Assembly (NCBI GenBank): GCA_902570265.1
Contig: CACFXF010000005.1
Coordinates: 1-64,000, forward strand
Source of the DNA: an uncultured Alphaproteobacteria bacterium
GTDB taxonomy: Bacteria > Pseudomonadota > Alphaproteobacteria > Rhodobacterales > Rhodobacteraceae
Direction of reading: 5' to 3'
Length of the DNA stretch: 64,000 nt
Of this stretch, positions 53,745 through 62,552 are shown one piece after another. Every line of letters begins with the position of its first letter. Positions within the stretch are counted from its first letter, which is position 1. The notes under the pieces are model-generated. The model was not told the DNA's origin and did not search any database. It saw nothing but the letters and a program-made list of their open reading frames with translations. The position numbers and the translations under genes are program-made.

Positions 53745-54320
53745 ATGGTTATTCTTAATAAAATATATACAAAAAGGGGAGATGACGGAAAGACAGAACT
53801 TGGTAATGGAGAAAGGGTTAAAAAGTTTTCTAAAAGGGTTATTGCCTATGGAACAGTGGATGAACTTAATTCATTAATTGGTATAGTAACTTCTTTAGAT
53901 ATTGATAAAGATCTTCAAAAATCTCTATTAAAAATACAAAATGATCTGTTTGATATAGGAGCAGATCTATGTGTTCCAAAAGATGAAAAAAATAATAATT
54001 TTTTACCTTTTAGATTTCCAAAAAATTTTGTTCTTAGGTTAGAAAATGAAATAGATTCAATGAATTCATCCATAGAACCAATAAAATCATTTGTTCTACC
54101 TGGGGGAAGCAGAGTGTCATCTCAGTTGCACCTGTGCAGAACAACTTGTAGAAGAGCTGAAAGATATGTAGTCGAATTAATGGAAAAGGAAGATATTAAC
54201 TCAGAAGTTTTAAAATATTTAAACCGTCTTTCTGATTGGTTTTTTGTGTCAGCCAGGAAATATAATGATAATGGAAAGAATGATATTCTTTGGGTTCCAT
54301 CCAAAAATAAAAACGAGTAA
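53745..54320 (+). CDS. Cob(I)alamin adenosyltransferase (PduO type)
   Basis: The 191-residue enzyme makes adenosylcobalamin from ATP and cob(I)alamin. The N-terminal ATP loop is IYTKRGDDGKTELGNGERVKK, followed by YGTVDELNSLIG. The helix RTTCRRAERYVVEL carries the cobalamin-side residues. This implies that the cell has an adenosylcobalamin-dependent enzyme such as methylmalonyl- or ethylmalonyl-CoA mutase, which would fit the probable methylsuccinyl-CoA dehydrogenase at 60885-62552. Confidence 0.92.
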   Translation: MVILNKIYTKRGDDGKTELGNGERVKKFSKRVIAYGTVDELNSLIGIVTSLDIDKDLQKSLLKIQNDLFDIGADLCVPKDEKNNNFLPFRFPKNFVLRLENEIDSMNSSIEPIKSFVLPGGSRVSSQLHLCRTTCRRAERYVVELMEKEDINSEVLKYLNRLSDWFFVSARKYNDNGKNDILWVPSKNKNE

Positions 54321-54401
54321 AATGTGCGACAATAATTAGTGTTTAATTAAATGTTTTTTTATGAATTAATGAAAAAATAATATTAGAAAATGAGGGCATA
54401 A

Positions 54402-55163
54402 ATGAAAATTTTGGTTCCGGTTAAAAGGGTTATAGACTATAATGTAAAAGTCAGAGTTAAACCTGATGGTAGTGGTGTAGATTTATCAAACATCAAAATG
54501 TCAATGAATCCTTTTGATGAAATAGCGCTGGAAGAAGCTATAAGGATTAAAGAAGCTAATCGTGCTGAAGAAATAATTGCTGTATCAATTGGTCCAGAGC
54601 AATCTCAAGAAACTCTAAGAACTGCTTTAGCTATGGGTGCTGATAGAGCTATTTTGATCGTTGCAACTAACGATGTTAATTGTGATATTGAACCATTAGA
54701 CGTGGCAAAAATTTTACACGCTATAGTAGTTGAAGAAAAAATTGATTTGGTTTTATGTGGAAAGCAAGCCATTGATAATGATATGAATGCGACAGGACAA
54801 ATGCTTTCAGCTCTCATGGGCACATCTCAAGCTACTTATGCTTCAAGAATAGAATTAAATACAAATAAAGCCACTGTTACTAGAGAAGTAGATGGGGGTT
54901 TACAAGTAATAGAAGTATCTTTACCCACAGTAATCTCAGTAGATTTAAGACTAAATGAACCGAGATATGCAAGCCTTCCTAATATTATGAAAGCGAAAAG
55001 AAAACCTTTGGAGCAAAAAACTCCAAAAGATTTAAATATTCAAATTAAAAATAGGTTGGAGATTTTAGAAACAAAAGAACCACCTGAAAGACCATCCGGA
55101 ATTAAAGTTTCTTCTGTAGATGAGCTTGTAGAAAAACTTAAAAACGAAGTAGGAGTAATTTAA
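54402..55163 (+). CDS. etfB: Electron transfer flavoprotein beta subunit
   Basis: The 253-residue subunit begins [19 protein letters not shown]. It contains [16 protein letters not shown] and the ETF-beta signature region [20 protein letters not shown] with the AMP-binding residues. With EtfA it accepts electrons from acyl-CoA and other flavin dehydrogenases and passes them to ETF:quinone oxidoreductase. etfA follows after one base. Confidence 0.95.
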   Translation: MKILVPVKRVIDYNVKVRVKPDGSGVDLSNIKMSMNPFDEIALEEAIRIKEANRAEEIIAVSIGPEQSQETLRTALAMGADRAILIVATNDVNCDIEPLDVAKILHAIVVEEKIDLVLCGKQAIDNDMNATGQMLSALMGTSQATYASRIELNTNKATVTREVDGGLQVIEVSLPTVISVDLRLNEPRYASLPNIMKAKRKPLEQKTPKDLNIQIKNRLEILETKEPPERPSGIKVSSVDELVEKLKNEVGVI

Positions 55164-55164
55164 A

Positions 55165-56094
55165 ATGACAGTTTTAGTAATTGCTGATATCGTAAATAAT
55201 GAACTTTCTGTTGACCTAACTGGGAAAACTGTAAATGCAGTTAGTAGTTTAGGAGATGTTACTGTACTTTGTGCTTGTGAAGATGCAGCAAGTGCTTCTA
55301 ATGAAGCAGCTAAAATCAAAGGTGTAAATAAAGTTCTTAATATAAGTAATGCACTTTTTAAAAACGGTTTGGCAGAACCTATGTCAGCCCTTATAGTTGA
55401 ATTATCTGAGAATTATGATTTCATTGTTTCTGCTGCTAGTGCTTTTGGAAAAAATATATTACCTAGGGTAGCTGCATTAATCGATGTCATGGTAATAACA
55501 GACATTTCAAGAATTATAAATGAAGATACTTTTGAAAGACCTATATATGCAGGCAACGCTCTTCAAACTGTAAAGAGTAGTGATAAGAAAAAAATTCTTA
55601 GCATAAGAACTGCTAATTTCGATGTACCAGATCTTTCGAATAGTACTTCTATTATAAATACCAGCTGCTCCATTTCTGAAAATAAAATGTCTTCTTGGGT
55701 CGAAGATAAAATCCAAGAGAATGATAGACCTGAACTAACTTCCGCAAAAATAGTAGTTTCTGGAGGAAGAGGTATAGGAAGTGAAGAAAATTTTGAGATA
55801 GTTGAAAAATTAGCAGGTAAGCTTGGTGCTGCTGTAGGAGCTTCTAGAGCCGCTGTAGATTCAGGTTTTGCACCTAACGACTGGCAAGTAGGTCAAACTG
55901 GAAAGGTAGTCGCACCAGAGCTTTATGTTGCAGTAGGAATTTCAGGTGCTATACAACATTTAGCTGGAATGAAAGATAGCAAAGTGATAGTAGCTATTAA
56001 TAAAGATGAAGAAGCGCCTATTTTTCAAGTTGCAGATTTTGGTTTGGTTGGGGATTTATTTAATATTGTTCCCGAATTAACTAATAAAATTTAA
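55165..56094 (+). CDS. etfA: Electron transfer flavoprotein alpha subunit
   Basis: The 309-residue FAD-binding subunit has a weakly conserved N-terminal domain. The C-terminal FAD domain follows, with VSGGRGIGSEENFEI, GAAVGASRAAVDSGF, VGQTGKVVAPELYVAVGISG and NKDEEAPIFQVADFGLV. It pairs with EtfB encoded immediately upstream. The hbd gene follows after 17 bases. The likely electron donor encoded nearby is the acyl-CoA dehydrogenase at 60885-62552. Confidence 0.95.
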   Translation: MTVLVIADIVNNELSVDLTGKTVNAVSSLGDVTVLCACEDAASASNEAAKIKGVNKVLNISNALFKNGLAEPMSALIVELSENYDFIVSAASAFGKNILPRVAALIDVMVITDISRIINEDTFERPIYAGNALQTVKSSDKKKILSIRTANFDVPDLSNSTSIINTSCSISENKMSSWVEDKIQENDRPELTSAKIVVSGGRGIGSEENFEIVEKLAGKLGAAVGASRAAVDSGFAPNDWQVGQTGKVVAPELYVAVGISGAIQHLAGMKDSKVIVAINKDEEAPIFQVADFGLVGDLFNIVPELTNKI

Positions 56095-56111
56095 ACTAAT
56101 GTAATATTCCA

Positions 56112-56993
56112 ATGACTAATAGTATTAAGCTTATAGGAGTAGTTGGAGCAGGACAAATGGGGCTTGGTATTGCGCAAGTTTTTGCCACCTCTGGATTTGA
56201 AGTTTTGCTAAACGATAATAATAAAATTGCTTTATCAAATTCTTCTGAAGTAATCAAAGCAAATTTGAAAAAGGCAATAAATAAAGGTAGATTGCATGAG
56301 AATGATGGCATATCTTCCGTTAAAAAGATCAAATCAGAATTTGATATTTCTCAGCTTGGTAAATGTGATCTAATTATCGAAGCTGCTACAGAAGACGAAA
56401 AAGTTAAGCATGGAATATTTAAGGATTTAATACCTCACCTCCAACCCCATACAATCCTTACCTCCAATACCTCATCAATTTCAATAACAAGGTTAGCGGC
56501 TAGAACAGATCGACCTGAAAAATTTATGGGCTGTCATTTTATGAAACCTGCACCAGTCATGCAGTTAGTAGAATTAGTAAGAGGTATAGCTACAAATGAA
56601 GAAACAGCAAATTGCTTAAAAGATCTAGTAAAAAAAATTGGTAAAATCTCTACTAATTCGGAAGATTTTCCTGCCTTCATTGTAAATAGAATACTTATGC
56701 CGATGATAAATGAAGGAATATATGCACTTTATGAAGGTGTAGGTACTGTTGAAAGTATTGATAATTCTATGCGTTTAGGTGCTAATCATCCAATGGGACC
56801 GCTGGAGCTTGCAGATTTTATTGGTCTTGATACTTGCTTAGCAATTATGAACACTCTTCATGACGGTTTAGCTGATACAAAATATCGTCCATGCCCATTA
56901 CTAGTTAAATACGTAGAGGCAAATTGGTTGGGAAGAAAAAATAAAATAGGTTTTTATAATTACAAAGGAGAAAAACCAGTCCCAACAAGATAG
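56112..56993 (+). CDS. hbd: 3-hydroxybutyryl-CoA dehydrogenase
   Basis: The 293-residue NAD(P)-dependent enzyme interconverts 3-hydroxybutyryl-CoA and acetoacetyl-CoA. The Rossmann motif is VVGAGQMGLGIAQVFA, the catalytic His region is GCHFMKPAPVMQLVELV with TSNTSSISIT before it, and the C-terminal dimer domain has NHPMGPLELADFIGLDT. The etfB-etfA-hbd order is common in alphaproteobacteria. No crotonase or thiolase is adjacent. Confidence 0.94.
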   Translation: MTNSIKLIGVVGAGQMGLGIAQVFATSGFEVLLNDNNKIALSNSSEVIKANLKKAINKGRLHENDGISSVKKIKSEFDISQLGKCDLIIEAATEDEKVKHGIFKDLIPHLQPHTILTSNTSSISITRLAARTDRPEKFMGCHFMKPAPVMQLVELVRGIATNEETANCLKDLVKKIGKISTNSEDFPAFIVNRILMPMINEGIYALYEGVGTVESIDNSMRLGANHPMGPLELADFIGLDTCLAIMNTLHDGLADTKYRPCPLLVKYVEANWLGRKNKIGFYNYKGEKPVPTR

Positions 56994-56999
56994 AGAAAA

Positions 57000-57272
57000 T
57001 TAAATACCCTCACCAAAATAATTATTTACTAAACTTTTTAGTTTTGCTTCTAAAACCTTTTCATCTTCACCAGTAATTTTTATAGATATCACTGATCCCT
57101 TTTCTGCTGCTAAAGTAAGTAATCCCATTATTGAATTTCCGGGAACAACCAAGTTATCTTTGGAAACTTCTACAAAGGATTTATAGCTATCTACAATAGT
57201 TGCAAATTTTGCGGATGCTCTAGCATGCAAACCTCTTTCATTTATAATTTTTAATTCAAGTTTTATAGTAAT
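57000..57272 (-). CDS. ptsH: HPr phosphocarrier protein with apparent ATT start codon
   Basis: The frame gives a 90-residue HPr from ATT at 57272: ITIKLELKIINERGLHARAS, with the phosphorylated histidine at residue 16 and the regulatory serine at 47 in NSIMGLL (His15 and Ser46 of other HPr proteins). The frame has no ATG or GTG between the TAA at 57287-57289 and the active site. The first usable conventional codon is a TTG directly before the active histidine, which would delete the first strand and is structurally implausible. AAAAAGG lies seven bases before the ATT. An alternative is a substitution or sequencing error of ATG to ATT. It follows rapZ after 30 bases. Confidence 0.88.
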   Translation of the reverse strand: MTIKLELKIINERGLHARASAKFATIVDSYKSFVEVSKDNLVVPGNSIMGLLTLAAEKGSVISIKITGEDEKVLEAKLKSLVNNYFGEGI

Positions 57273-57278
57273 TTTTTT

Positions 57279-57286
57279 ACCTTTTT
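57279..57286 (-). promoter_or_regulatory. Ribosome binding site that sets the ptsH ATT start
   Basis: On the minus strand AAAAAGGT precedes the ATT codon with seven bases between GG and ATT. No other purine-rich GG element lies near the internal TTG at 57230 in a position that keeps the first strand of HPr, so this site supports initiation at ATT. Confidence 0.45.
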
Positions 57287-57302
57287 TTTAAATCTACATT
57301 AC

Positions 57303-58157
57303 TTAATTTGGAAGATCTCTATGATTAGAAAGAACATTATGGCCGTCACTATTTAATTTATTCCTTAACATATTAACAAAAACTACAGAACGATGTTGTC
57401 CTCCTGTACAGCCAAATCCAATTGAAAATTGGCTTTTCCCTTCTTTTTGAACTTGAGGAATCAAAAAATTGATCAAGCTCAATACTTTAGAAAAAAATAT
57501 TTTAAATTCTCTAGAACTAGATACAAAATCTTGTACTTTTTTGTCACGACCATCTAATTCTTTTAAGTGTGAAATCCAGTAGGGATTTTTCAAAAACCTA
57601 CAGTCAAATATCATATCAAAATTTCTAGGTAACCCGTTTTTATAGGAAAACGACTGTAATAAAATGCTAAATTTTTTTATTTTCGCAATTGATAAATTAT
57701 TTAGCAATTCTTCTCTAAGATCTTTAGGACTATAATCAGTTGTATCAATAATGATGTTAGCAAAATCTTTTATAGGTTTCAGATACTCCATTTCTTCAAC
57801 TAATGCCTCTGATAAAGATTTAACTCCAGACAATGGATGACTCCTGCGAGTTTCATTAAACCTTTTTAAAAGTTTATTTGAATCACAATCTAAAAAGATT
57901 ATTTTAACTACCATTTTTTTATATTTTGAAAGAAGTTTTCTTAAGTTTTCAGGAGAAAATTCTCTTGTTCTAATATCTACCCCTAATGCTAAGTTTTTAT
58001 TTCTCGTTTTACTCAAAACTAAGCTATCTATCATGGATATTGGTATGTTATCTACTGATTCAAAACCAACATCTTCAAAAACATTTATTGCAGTAGTCCT
58101 ACCTGCTCCAGATGCGCCAGTGATAATGATTAATTGGTTATAATGATTAGTTTCCAA
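57303..58157 (-). CDS. rapZ: RNase adapter / nucleotide-binding protein RapZ
   Basis: The 284-residue protein has an N-terminal P-loop ATPase domain (ITGASGAGRTTA, about 12-23) and the motif VGFESVDNIP. The C-terminal domain ends SIGFGCTGGQHRSVVFV, the RapZ/YvcJ signature. In enterobacteria it guides RNase E to glmZ; in alphaproteobacteria its partners are less known, but it is regularly next to hprK and ptsH. The start is a TTG with AAGG seven bases before it. It begins nine bases after hprK. Confidence 0.92.
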   Translation of the reverse strand: METNHYNQLIIITGASGAGRTTAINVFEDVGFESVDNIPISMIDSLVLSKTRNKNLALGVDIRTREFSPENLRKLLSKYKKMVVKIIFLDCDSNKLLKRFNETRRSHPLSGVKSLSEALVEEMEYLKPIKDFANIIIDTTDYSPKDLREELLNNLSIAKIKKFSILLQSFSYKNGLPRNFDMIFDCRFLKNPYWISHLKELDGRDKKVQDFVSSSREFKIFFSKVLSLINFLIPQVQKEGKSQFSIGFGCTGGQHRSVVFVNMLRNKLNSDGHNVLSNHRDLPN

Positions 58158-58166
58158 AAGCTTACC

Positions 58167-58610
58167 TTAAATAGTATTGTTTTTTACTCCATATCTTAAG
58201 CTCATAAAAAGAGCGCTTTCATTATTATAAAAAGGATTAAATTCCATCATTTTTATTTTTTTTCCAAAGCAATATTTCTTTTTTGCATTTGGTAAACGAT
58301 TTAATTCTAGATTAGTAATCTTTACAAAGCAAAATAATTTAGCTGAAACAACAAAAGGAACCTTGATTAATCCAATACCTCTTGCCTCAATAAAATTTGG
58401 GGTAGTTTCGGGTTTGCTTATTATAATTTTATTTTCTTTTAACTTGAAGTGGGTTTGATCATCAGAAATTAATTTTGCTCCCATTGATATAAGCTTTATT
58501 GCTAAATTACTTTTACCAGCACCAGATTTTCCAAGTATGACAACTCCCTTACCATTAATATCAACACTTGAAGCATGTATTATTTTACTATTATCTTTAG
58601 ATATCTTCAT
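58167..58610 (-). CDS. hprK: Short HPr kinase/phosphorylase (kinase domain only)
   Basis: The 147-residue protein consists only of the catalytic domain. The P-loop is GKSGAGKS (27-34), LISDDQT carries the catalytic Asp pair (50-51), and EARGIGLIKVP is the HprK signature. The N-terminal regulatory domain of firmicute enzymes is missing, as is normal in alphaproteobacteria. It phosphorylates HPr on its regulatory serine. hprK-rapZ-ptsH form an operon divergent from pckA across 164 bases. Confidence 0.92.
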   Translation of the reverse strand: MKISKDNSKIIHASSVDINGKGVVILGKSGAGKSNLAIKLISMGAKLISDDQTHFKLKENKIIISKPETTPNFIEARGIGLIKVPFVVSAKLFCFVKITNLELNRLPNAKKKYCFGKKIKMMEFNPFYNNESALFMSLRYGVKNNTI

Positions 58611-58774
58611 GCTAATTATTGACTTAAAAATTTATTCATTATTCAATGTTATAATAATTAATTATTTTAAAAAATAATTTAATTTAATAAAATAAAAATT
58701 AAACTTGTGATACTTATTCAAATTAAAATTAATTTGATTACAGGAAATTTAGATCGTAACGCATAAGGATTACT

Positions 58775-59968
58775 ATGGCTAATATAAGTATAACTACAAA
58801 TCCAACTGGACGCAGTCCAGATAATAAATTTTTCTTTGGAAAACAAACCAAAGCTTTAGATCTAACAAGACCAAAATATAATAAAATTGGTAAGGAAAAA
58901 GATTATAAAGAATTTTTAAAATTACTAAAAAGTCAAAACTATTTATCCCCTATGAATTTCGAAACAGTAGGGACTAATTTTACATTACATACCAATGATG
59001 AACGTCATAAGCAATTTGTTTGGAATATGTTTAAAGTTACAGCTGAAGATCAAGTAGGAGATTGGACTATATATCACAATACTGAAATCAAAATGGATCC
59101 AAAGATATATATTCACCTGGATGAAAAAATATTGTTAATAGGTGGGACAACCTTTCTTGGTGAAATCAAAAAGGGCGTATTTGGTATTGTTAGTTTTGAG
59201 CTGCCAAAGTATAAAATACTTCCCATGCATTGTGGTGCATTTACATATGGCGGGACTACTAACTTAATGTTTGGATTAAGTGGTACAGGTAAAACAACAT
59301 TAAGTAGTGATCCAGATTATAAACTTATAAGTGATGACGAAGTAGCATGGACAAGCATGGGCATAAGAATGATAGAGACTGGTTGTTATGCAAAAAGTGA
59401 AGGGCTTACACCTGATACTCATAGAACAATTTTTGATGCAGTAGCAACTGCAAAAAAACGTAATACACTTGTAGAAGAAAATCCTGAGGCATTAAATGCA
59501 AGATTAAGTTATCCTATAACTTGTGTAGAAAATGCTTATCATAAACGTAGTAATTTTGATCACGCTGATAATATATTTTTTCTAACTATGGATGCAGAAG
59601 GTGTTTTTCCTGCTATTAGTAGAATAAATGGAAATACTGTCAAGCGTTTTTTTGAAACTGGTTATACAAGTCAAATGCCCGGTACAGAAGCTGGAACTGA
59701 TGAAATCAGAAGAACATTTTCACCATGTTATGGGTCTCCATTTATGCCACGTAAAGTAAAAGAATATAGTGATATGTTGATGAAAAAAATAAAAAAACAT
59801 AATTGTAATGTTTTTTTGGTTAATACAGGTATGGATAAAAATGGTAAAAGATTTGATTTAGAATTTACTAGAAATACTATAAAACAGGCTATATTGACAG
59901 AATATCCTTTAGAGGATGATAGTGAGAAAGTTTTAAAAAAGCTTGAAAATTTAATTGAACAAAAATAG
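58775..59968 (+). CDS. pckA: Compact PEP carboxykinase (ATP type)
   Basis: PckA forms PEP from oxaloacetate and ATP. All active-site elements are visible: GRSP at 12-15, the Lys pair in GEIKKG (132-133), H152 in MHCGA, P-loop GLSGTGKTTLS (167-177), Asp pair in LISDDE (187-188), and R243 in NARLSYP. The adenine-side R and T lie in GKRFDLEFTRNT. At 397 residues it is about 130 shorter than usual: the region before GRSP, part of the N-terminal domain and the tail after TRNTIKQAIL are absent. No leftover coding sequence is visible on either side, so it looks naturally compact and not freshly truncated. AAGGA precedes the ATG. Confidence 0.85.
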   Translation: MANISITTNPTGRSPDNKFFFGKQTKALDLTRPKYNKIGKEKDYKEFLKLLKSQNYLSPMNFETVGTNFTLHTNDERHKQFVWNMFKVTAEDQVGDWTIYHNTEIKMDPKIYIHLDEKILLIGGTTFLGEIKKGVFGIVSFELPKYKILPMHCGAFTYGGTTNLMFGLSGTGKTTLSSDPDYKLISDDEVAWTSMGIRMIETGCYAKSEGLTPDTHRTIFDAVATAKKRNTLVEENPEALNARLSYPITCVENAYHKRSNFDHADNIFFLTMDAEGVFPAISRINGNTVKRFFETGYTSQMPGTEAGTDEIRRTFSPCYGSPFMPRKVKEYSDMLMKKIKKHNCNVFLVNTGMDKNGKRFDLEFTRNTIKQAILTEYPLEDDSEKVLKKLENLIEQK

Positions 59969-59978
59969 AAATTTTTAC

Positions 59979-60006
59979 TTTGAAATATGAATTTAAATAT
60001 TTCAAA
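59979..60006. terminator. Possible hairpin after pckA
   Basis: TTTGAAATAT and ATATTTCAAA form a 10-bp stem around an 8-base loop, starting 10 bases after the pckA stop. The stem is A/T-rich and the next run of T (near 60022) is about 16 bases away, so a working terminator is only possible. The remaining spacer up to 60145 shows nothing else. Confidence 0.35.
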
Positions 60007-60145
60007 TATTGTGTAAGCTTTATTTTTTTTTCTAATTTCTTTGAATGTTTCTAAATAATTTATCTAAACATCAATACTAAAAAATCCATTATTTATAAAA
60101 ATAGAAACATTATGTGAAGTTTTTCAATGTTTGAGGGAATATTAA

Positions 60146-60841
60146 ATGTATGCAGTAGGAATTGATGGATGTAGTAATGGATGGTTGGCAAGCTATTCCA
60201 AACCTTTTGATTTTGAAAATTGTTTTTGTCTTTATTCAAAATCTCTTGATGAACTAATATCAAGACTTCCTGAAACAAACTTAATTATTGTTGATATACC
60301 AATAGGACTTGAAGAAAAAAAACATATACGAGAATGTGACAAAAAAGCTAGGGAATTTATTGGTCCAAGACGCCACTCAATTTTTGCCCCACCATGCAAA
60401 AAAGCATCATTACAAAATGATTATGCATCTGCAAATAAATTAAATAAAGAAATAACCAGTTATGGATTATCTAAACAAACGTGGATGATTAATGAAAAAT
60501 TAAAAGAGACACAAAAACTAATTGAAAAAGGATATTTATTAAATGAAGGTCACCCCGAGTGTAGTTTTCGTGAGTTAAAAGGAGATTTTTTAAAATTTGG
60601 TAAAAGTGGGCTTTTAGGATTTTTTGAAAGACTTAATCTTGTAACTAAACTTGGATTTGATCCAATTTCACTTAAGAATCAATTATCACATGATATAAAA
60701 GCAAAACCTGACGACTTATTAGACTCTCTCATATTATGCTGGAGTGCATCTAGACATATAGAAAAAAAAGGTATTTATTTAGGTCTAAATAAAAAATCTA
60801 AAAAGCTTAGTGATAAAAATAAAAGTTTGATTCTTGTCTAA
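60146..60841 (+). CDS. DUF429 family predicted nuclease-like protein
   Basis: The 231-residue protein has the family's acidic N-terminal strand motif GIDGCSNGW. VDIPIGL follows, then the cluster CDKKAREFIGPRRHSIFAPP, and a C-terminal KPDDLLDSLILCWSA with paired Asp. These fit the RNase H-like fold proposed for DUF429. The biological role is unknown. GAGGGA lies eight bases before the ATG. An acyl-CoA dehydrogenase follows after 43 bases. Confidence 0.82.
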   Translation: MYAVGIDGCSNGWLASYSKPFDFENCFCLYSKSLDELISRLPETNLIIVDIPIGLEEKKHIRECDKKAREFIGPRRHSIFAPPCKKASLQNDYASANKLNKEITSYGLSKQTWMINEKLKETQKLIEKGYLLNEGHPECSFRELKGDFLKFGKSGLLGFFERLNLVTKLGFDPISLKNQLSHDIKAKPDDLLDSLILCWSASRHIEKKGIYLGLNKKSKKLSDKNKSLILV

Positions 60842-60884
60842 AATATTAATAGATACTCAATTTCTAATAAAATAATTACCTATT

Positions 60885-62552
60885 ATGTTAAATAAAACAA
60901 ACAATACAAAAAACTCTTTCGCTAATAAATATTCCCATATTATTAAAGGTTTGGAAAATATATTCGAAAAGATAAAAAAAGAATTAGTAACGAAAAAAGA
61001 ATTAAGTCAGGAAAATTTTAAGGTATGGGAGGAAAAAAATCAGCATCTTGTCCATGGTTTTGCCTGGATTGCTACTTATATAGAAGCCTTAAGGCAAATA
61101 AATAACTGGGGAATTGAGTTAACAAATAAAAATAAATTAAATGAATTTGAACAATTAATCTTAGATATTTCTTTTATTGAATATATAAGGCAAATACTAA
61201 ATGGTATACCAATGTCTCAAACTGAATTTATTAAAATTACTGATTTTGAGAGTATAAATAAAAATGATGAATTAAAGGTTAGTGAAAATTTTAATTTTAG
61301 CAATATTAATGAACTAAAAGAACGTTTAGTAAAAATTGCAATTAATAAAGATAACATAATAACACTTGAAAATACTGGATTGGACACTGAATATCAGCAA
61401 ATTAGAGAACAGTTCCAAAAATTTAACTCCTTAAATATCTACAATAATGCGAATAAATGGCACCTTGAAGACAAACTTATACCCCAAAAAATAATAGATG
61501 ACTTAGCAACTCTAGGAGTATTTGGTTTAACAATTCCAGAGAAATATGGGGGACTTGGATTAAATAAACTTGCAATGTGTGTTGTTTCTGAAGAATTAGC
61601 AAGAGGCTATATTGGCGTTGGTAGTTTGGCAACTAGAACGGAAATAGCAAGTGAGTTAATTTTAAACGATGGAACAGAAACTCAAAAAGATTTTTGGTTA
61701 CCAAAAATTTCTAAAGGTGAAACTATACCAGCTGCTTGTTTTACTGAACCAGATAGCGGATCGGATCTAGGGTCTATAACTACTAAAGCAAAAAAAGATG
61801 ATGGCAAATTTTTAATTTCTGGTAATAAAACTTGGATAACTCATGCATCTAGATCAAATCTCCTTATTATTTTAGCTAGGACAAATCCTGACATTTTATT
61901 GAAACATAAGGGTTTGTCTATTTTTCTTGTCCCAAAAACTCAAGGTAAAGAGGATGAGTTTTTTCCTAATAAAAGTATATCGGGAACAGAAATTAAAGTA
62001 TTAGGCTATAGAGGAATGAAAGAATTTGAATTAAGTTTGGACAATCTAGAGGTGGAAAAGATTAGTCTTTTAGGAGAAAATGAAAATAGTGGGTTTTCAC
62101 AACTAATGAAAACTTTTGAGAGTGCCAGAATCCAAACTGCAGCCAGGGCAGTAGGTGTTGCACAAAATGCTCTCGATTTAGCCATATCTTATGCTTCTAA
62201 TAGAAAACAATTTAACAAATCTATTATTAATTTTGAAAGGGTTTACAATAAGATAGCAATGATGATTATTGAAATCGTTTTGGGCAGACAACTAACATAC
62301 TTTGCTGCAAAAAATAAAGATCTTGGCTTTAGATGTGATTTAGAGGCTGGTATGGCTAAGCTTTTATGTGCAAGAATTGCTTGGTCATGTGCAGATAATT
62401 CCCTACAGATACACGGTGGTAATGGATATGCACTGGAATATGACATAAGCAGAATTCTTTGTGATGCAAGAGTTCTCAATATTTTTGAGGGCTCAGCTGA
62501 AATTCAAGCTCAAATTATTTCTAATCGAATACTAGGAAGAGGACCTAATTAA
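60885..62552 (+). CDS. Acyl-CoA dehydrogenase with N-terminal extension, probable methylsuccinyl-CoA dehydrogenase
   Basis: The 555-residue flavoenzyme has an extra N-terminal helical domain of about 170 residues (HGFAWIATYIEALRQINNW, FIEYIRQILNGIPMSQTE). A normal acyl-CoA dehydrogenase core follows: CFTEPDSGSDLGSI, GNKTWITHASR, LQIHGGNGYALEYDISR, and a catalytic Glu expected in IFEGSAEIQ (about 535). An extension of this kind and this length are known for methylsuccinyl-CoA dehydrogenase of the ethylmalonyl-CoA pathway. The assignment is by recall of that architecture and is not certain. Electrons would go to the ETF encoded at 54402-56094. Confidence 0.8.
   Translation: MLNKTNNTKNSFANKYSHIIKGLENIFEKIKKELVTKKELSQENFKVWEEKNQHLVHGFAWIATYIEALRQINNWGIELTNKNKLNEFEQLILDISFIEYIRQILNGIPMSQTEFIKITDFESINKNDELKVSENFNFSNINELKERLVKIAINKDNIITLENTGLDTEYQQIREQFQKFNSLNIYNNANKWHLEDKLIPQKIIDDLATLGVFGLTIPEKYGGLGLNKLAMCVVSEELARGYIGVGSLATRTEIASELILNDGTETQKDFWLPKISKGETIPAACFTEPDSGSDLGSITTKAKKDDGKFLISGNKTWITHASRSNLLIILARTNPDILLKHKGLSIFLVPKTQGKEDEFFPNKSISGTEIKVLGYRGMKEFELSLDNLEVEKISLLGENENSGFSQLMKTFESARIQTAARAVGVAQNALDLAISYASNRKQFNKSIINFERVYNKIAMMIIEIVLGRQLTYFAAKNKDLGFRCDLEAGMAKLLCARIAWSCADNSLQIHGGNGYALEYDISRILCDARVLNIFEGSAEIQAQIISNRILGRGPN

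Noticed and set aside
57228..57230. TTG as the start codon of ptsH
   Set aside because: It would place the active histidine at residue 2 and remove the first beta strand, which is encoded intact upstream in the same frame.
58611..58774. Search for a missing N-terminal part of PckA upstream of its ATG
   Set aside because: No frame in the spacer shows PckA-like sequence, and a good ribosome site precedes the ATG at 58775, so the gene is not a frameshifted full-length copy.
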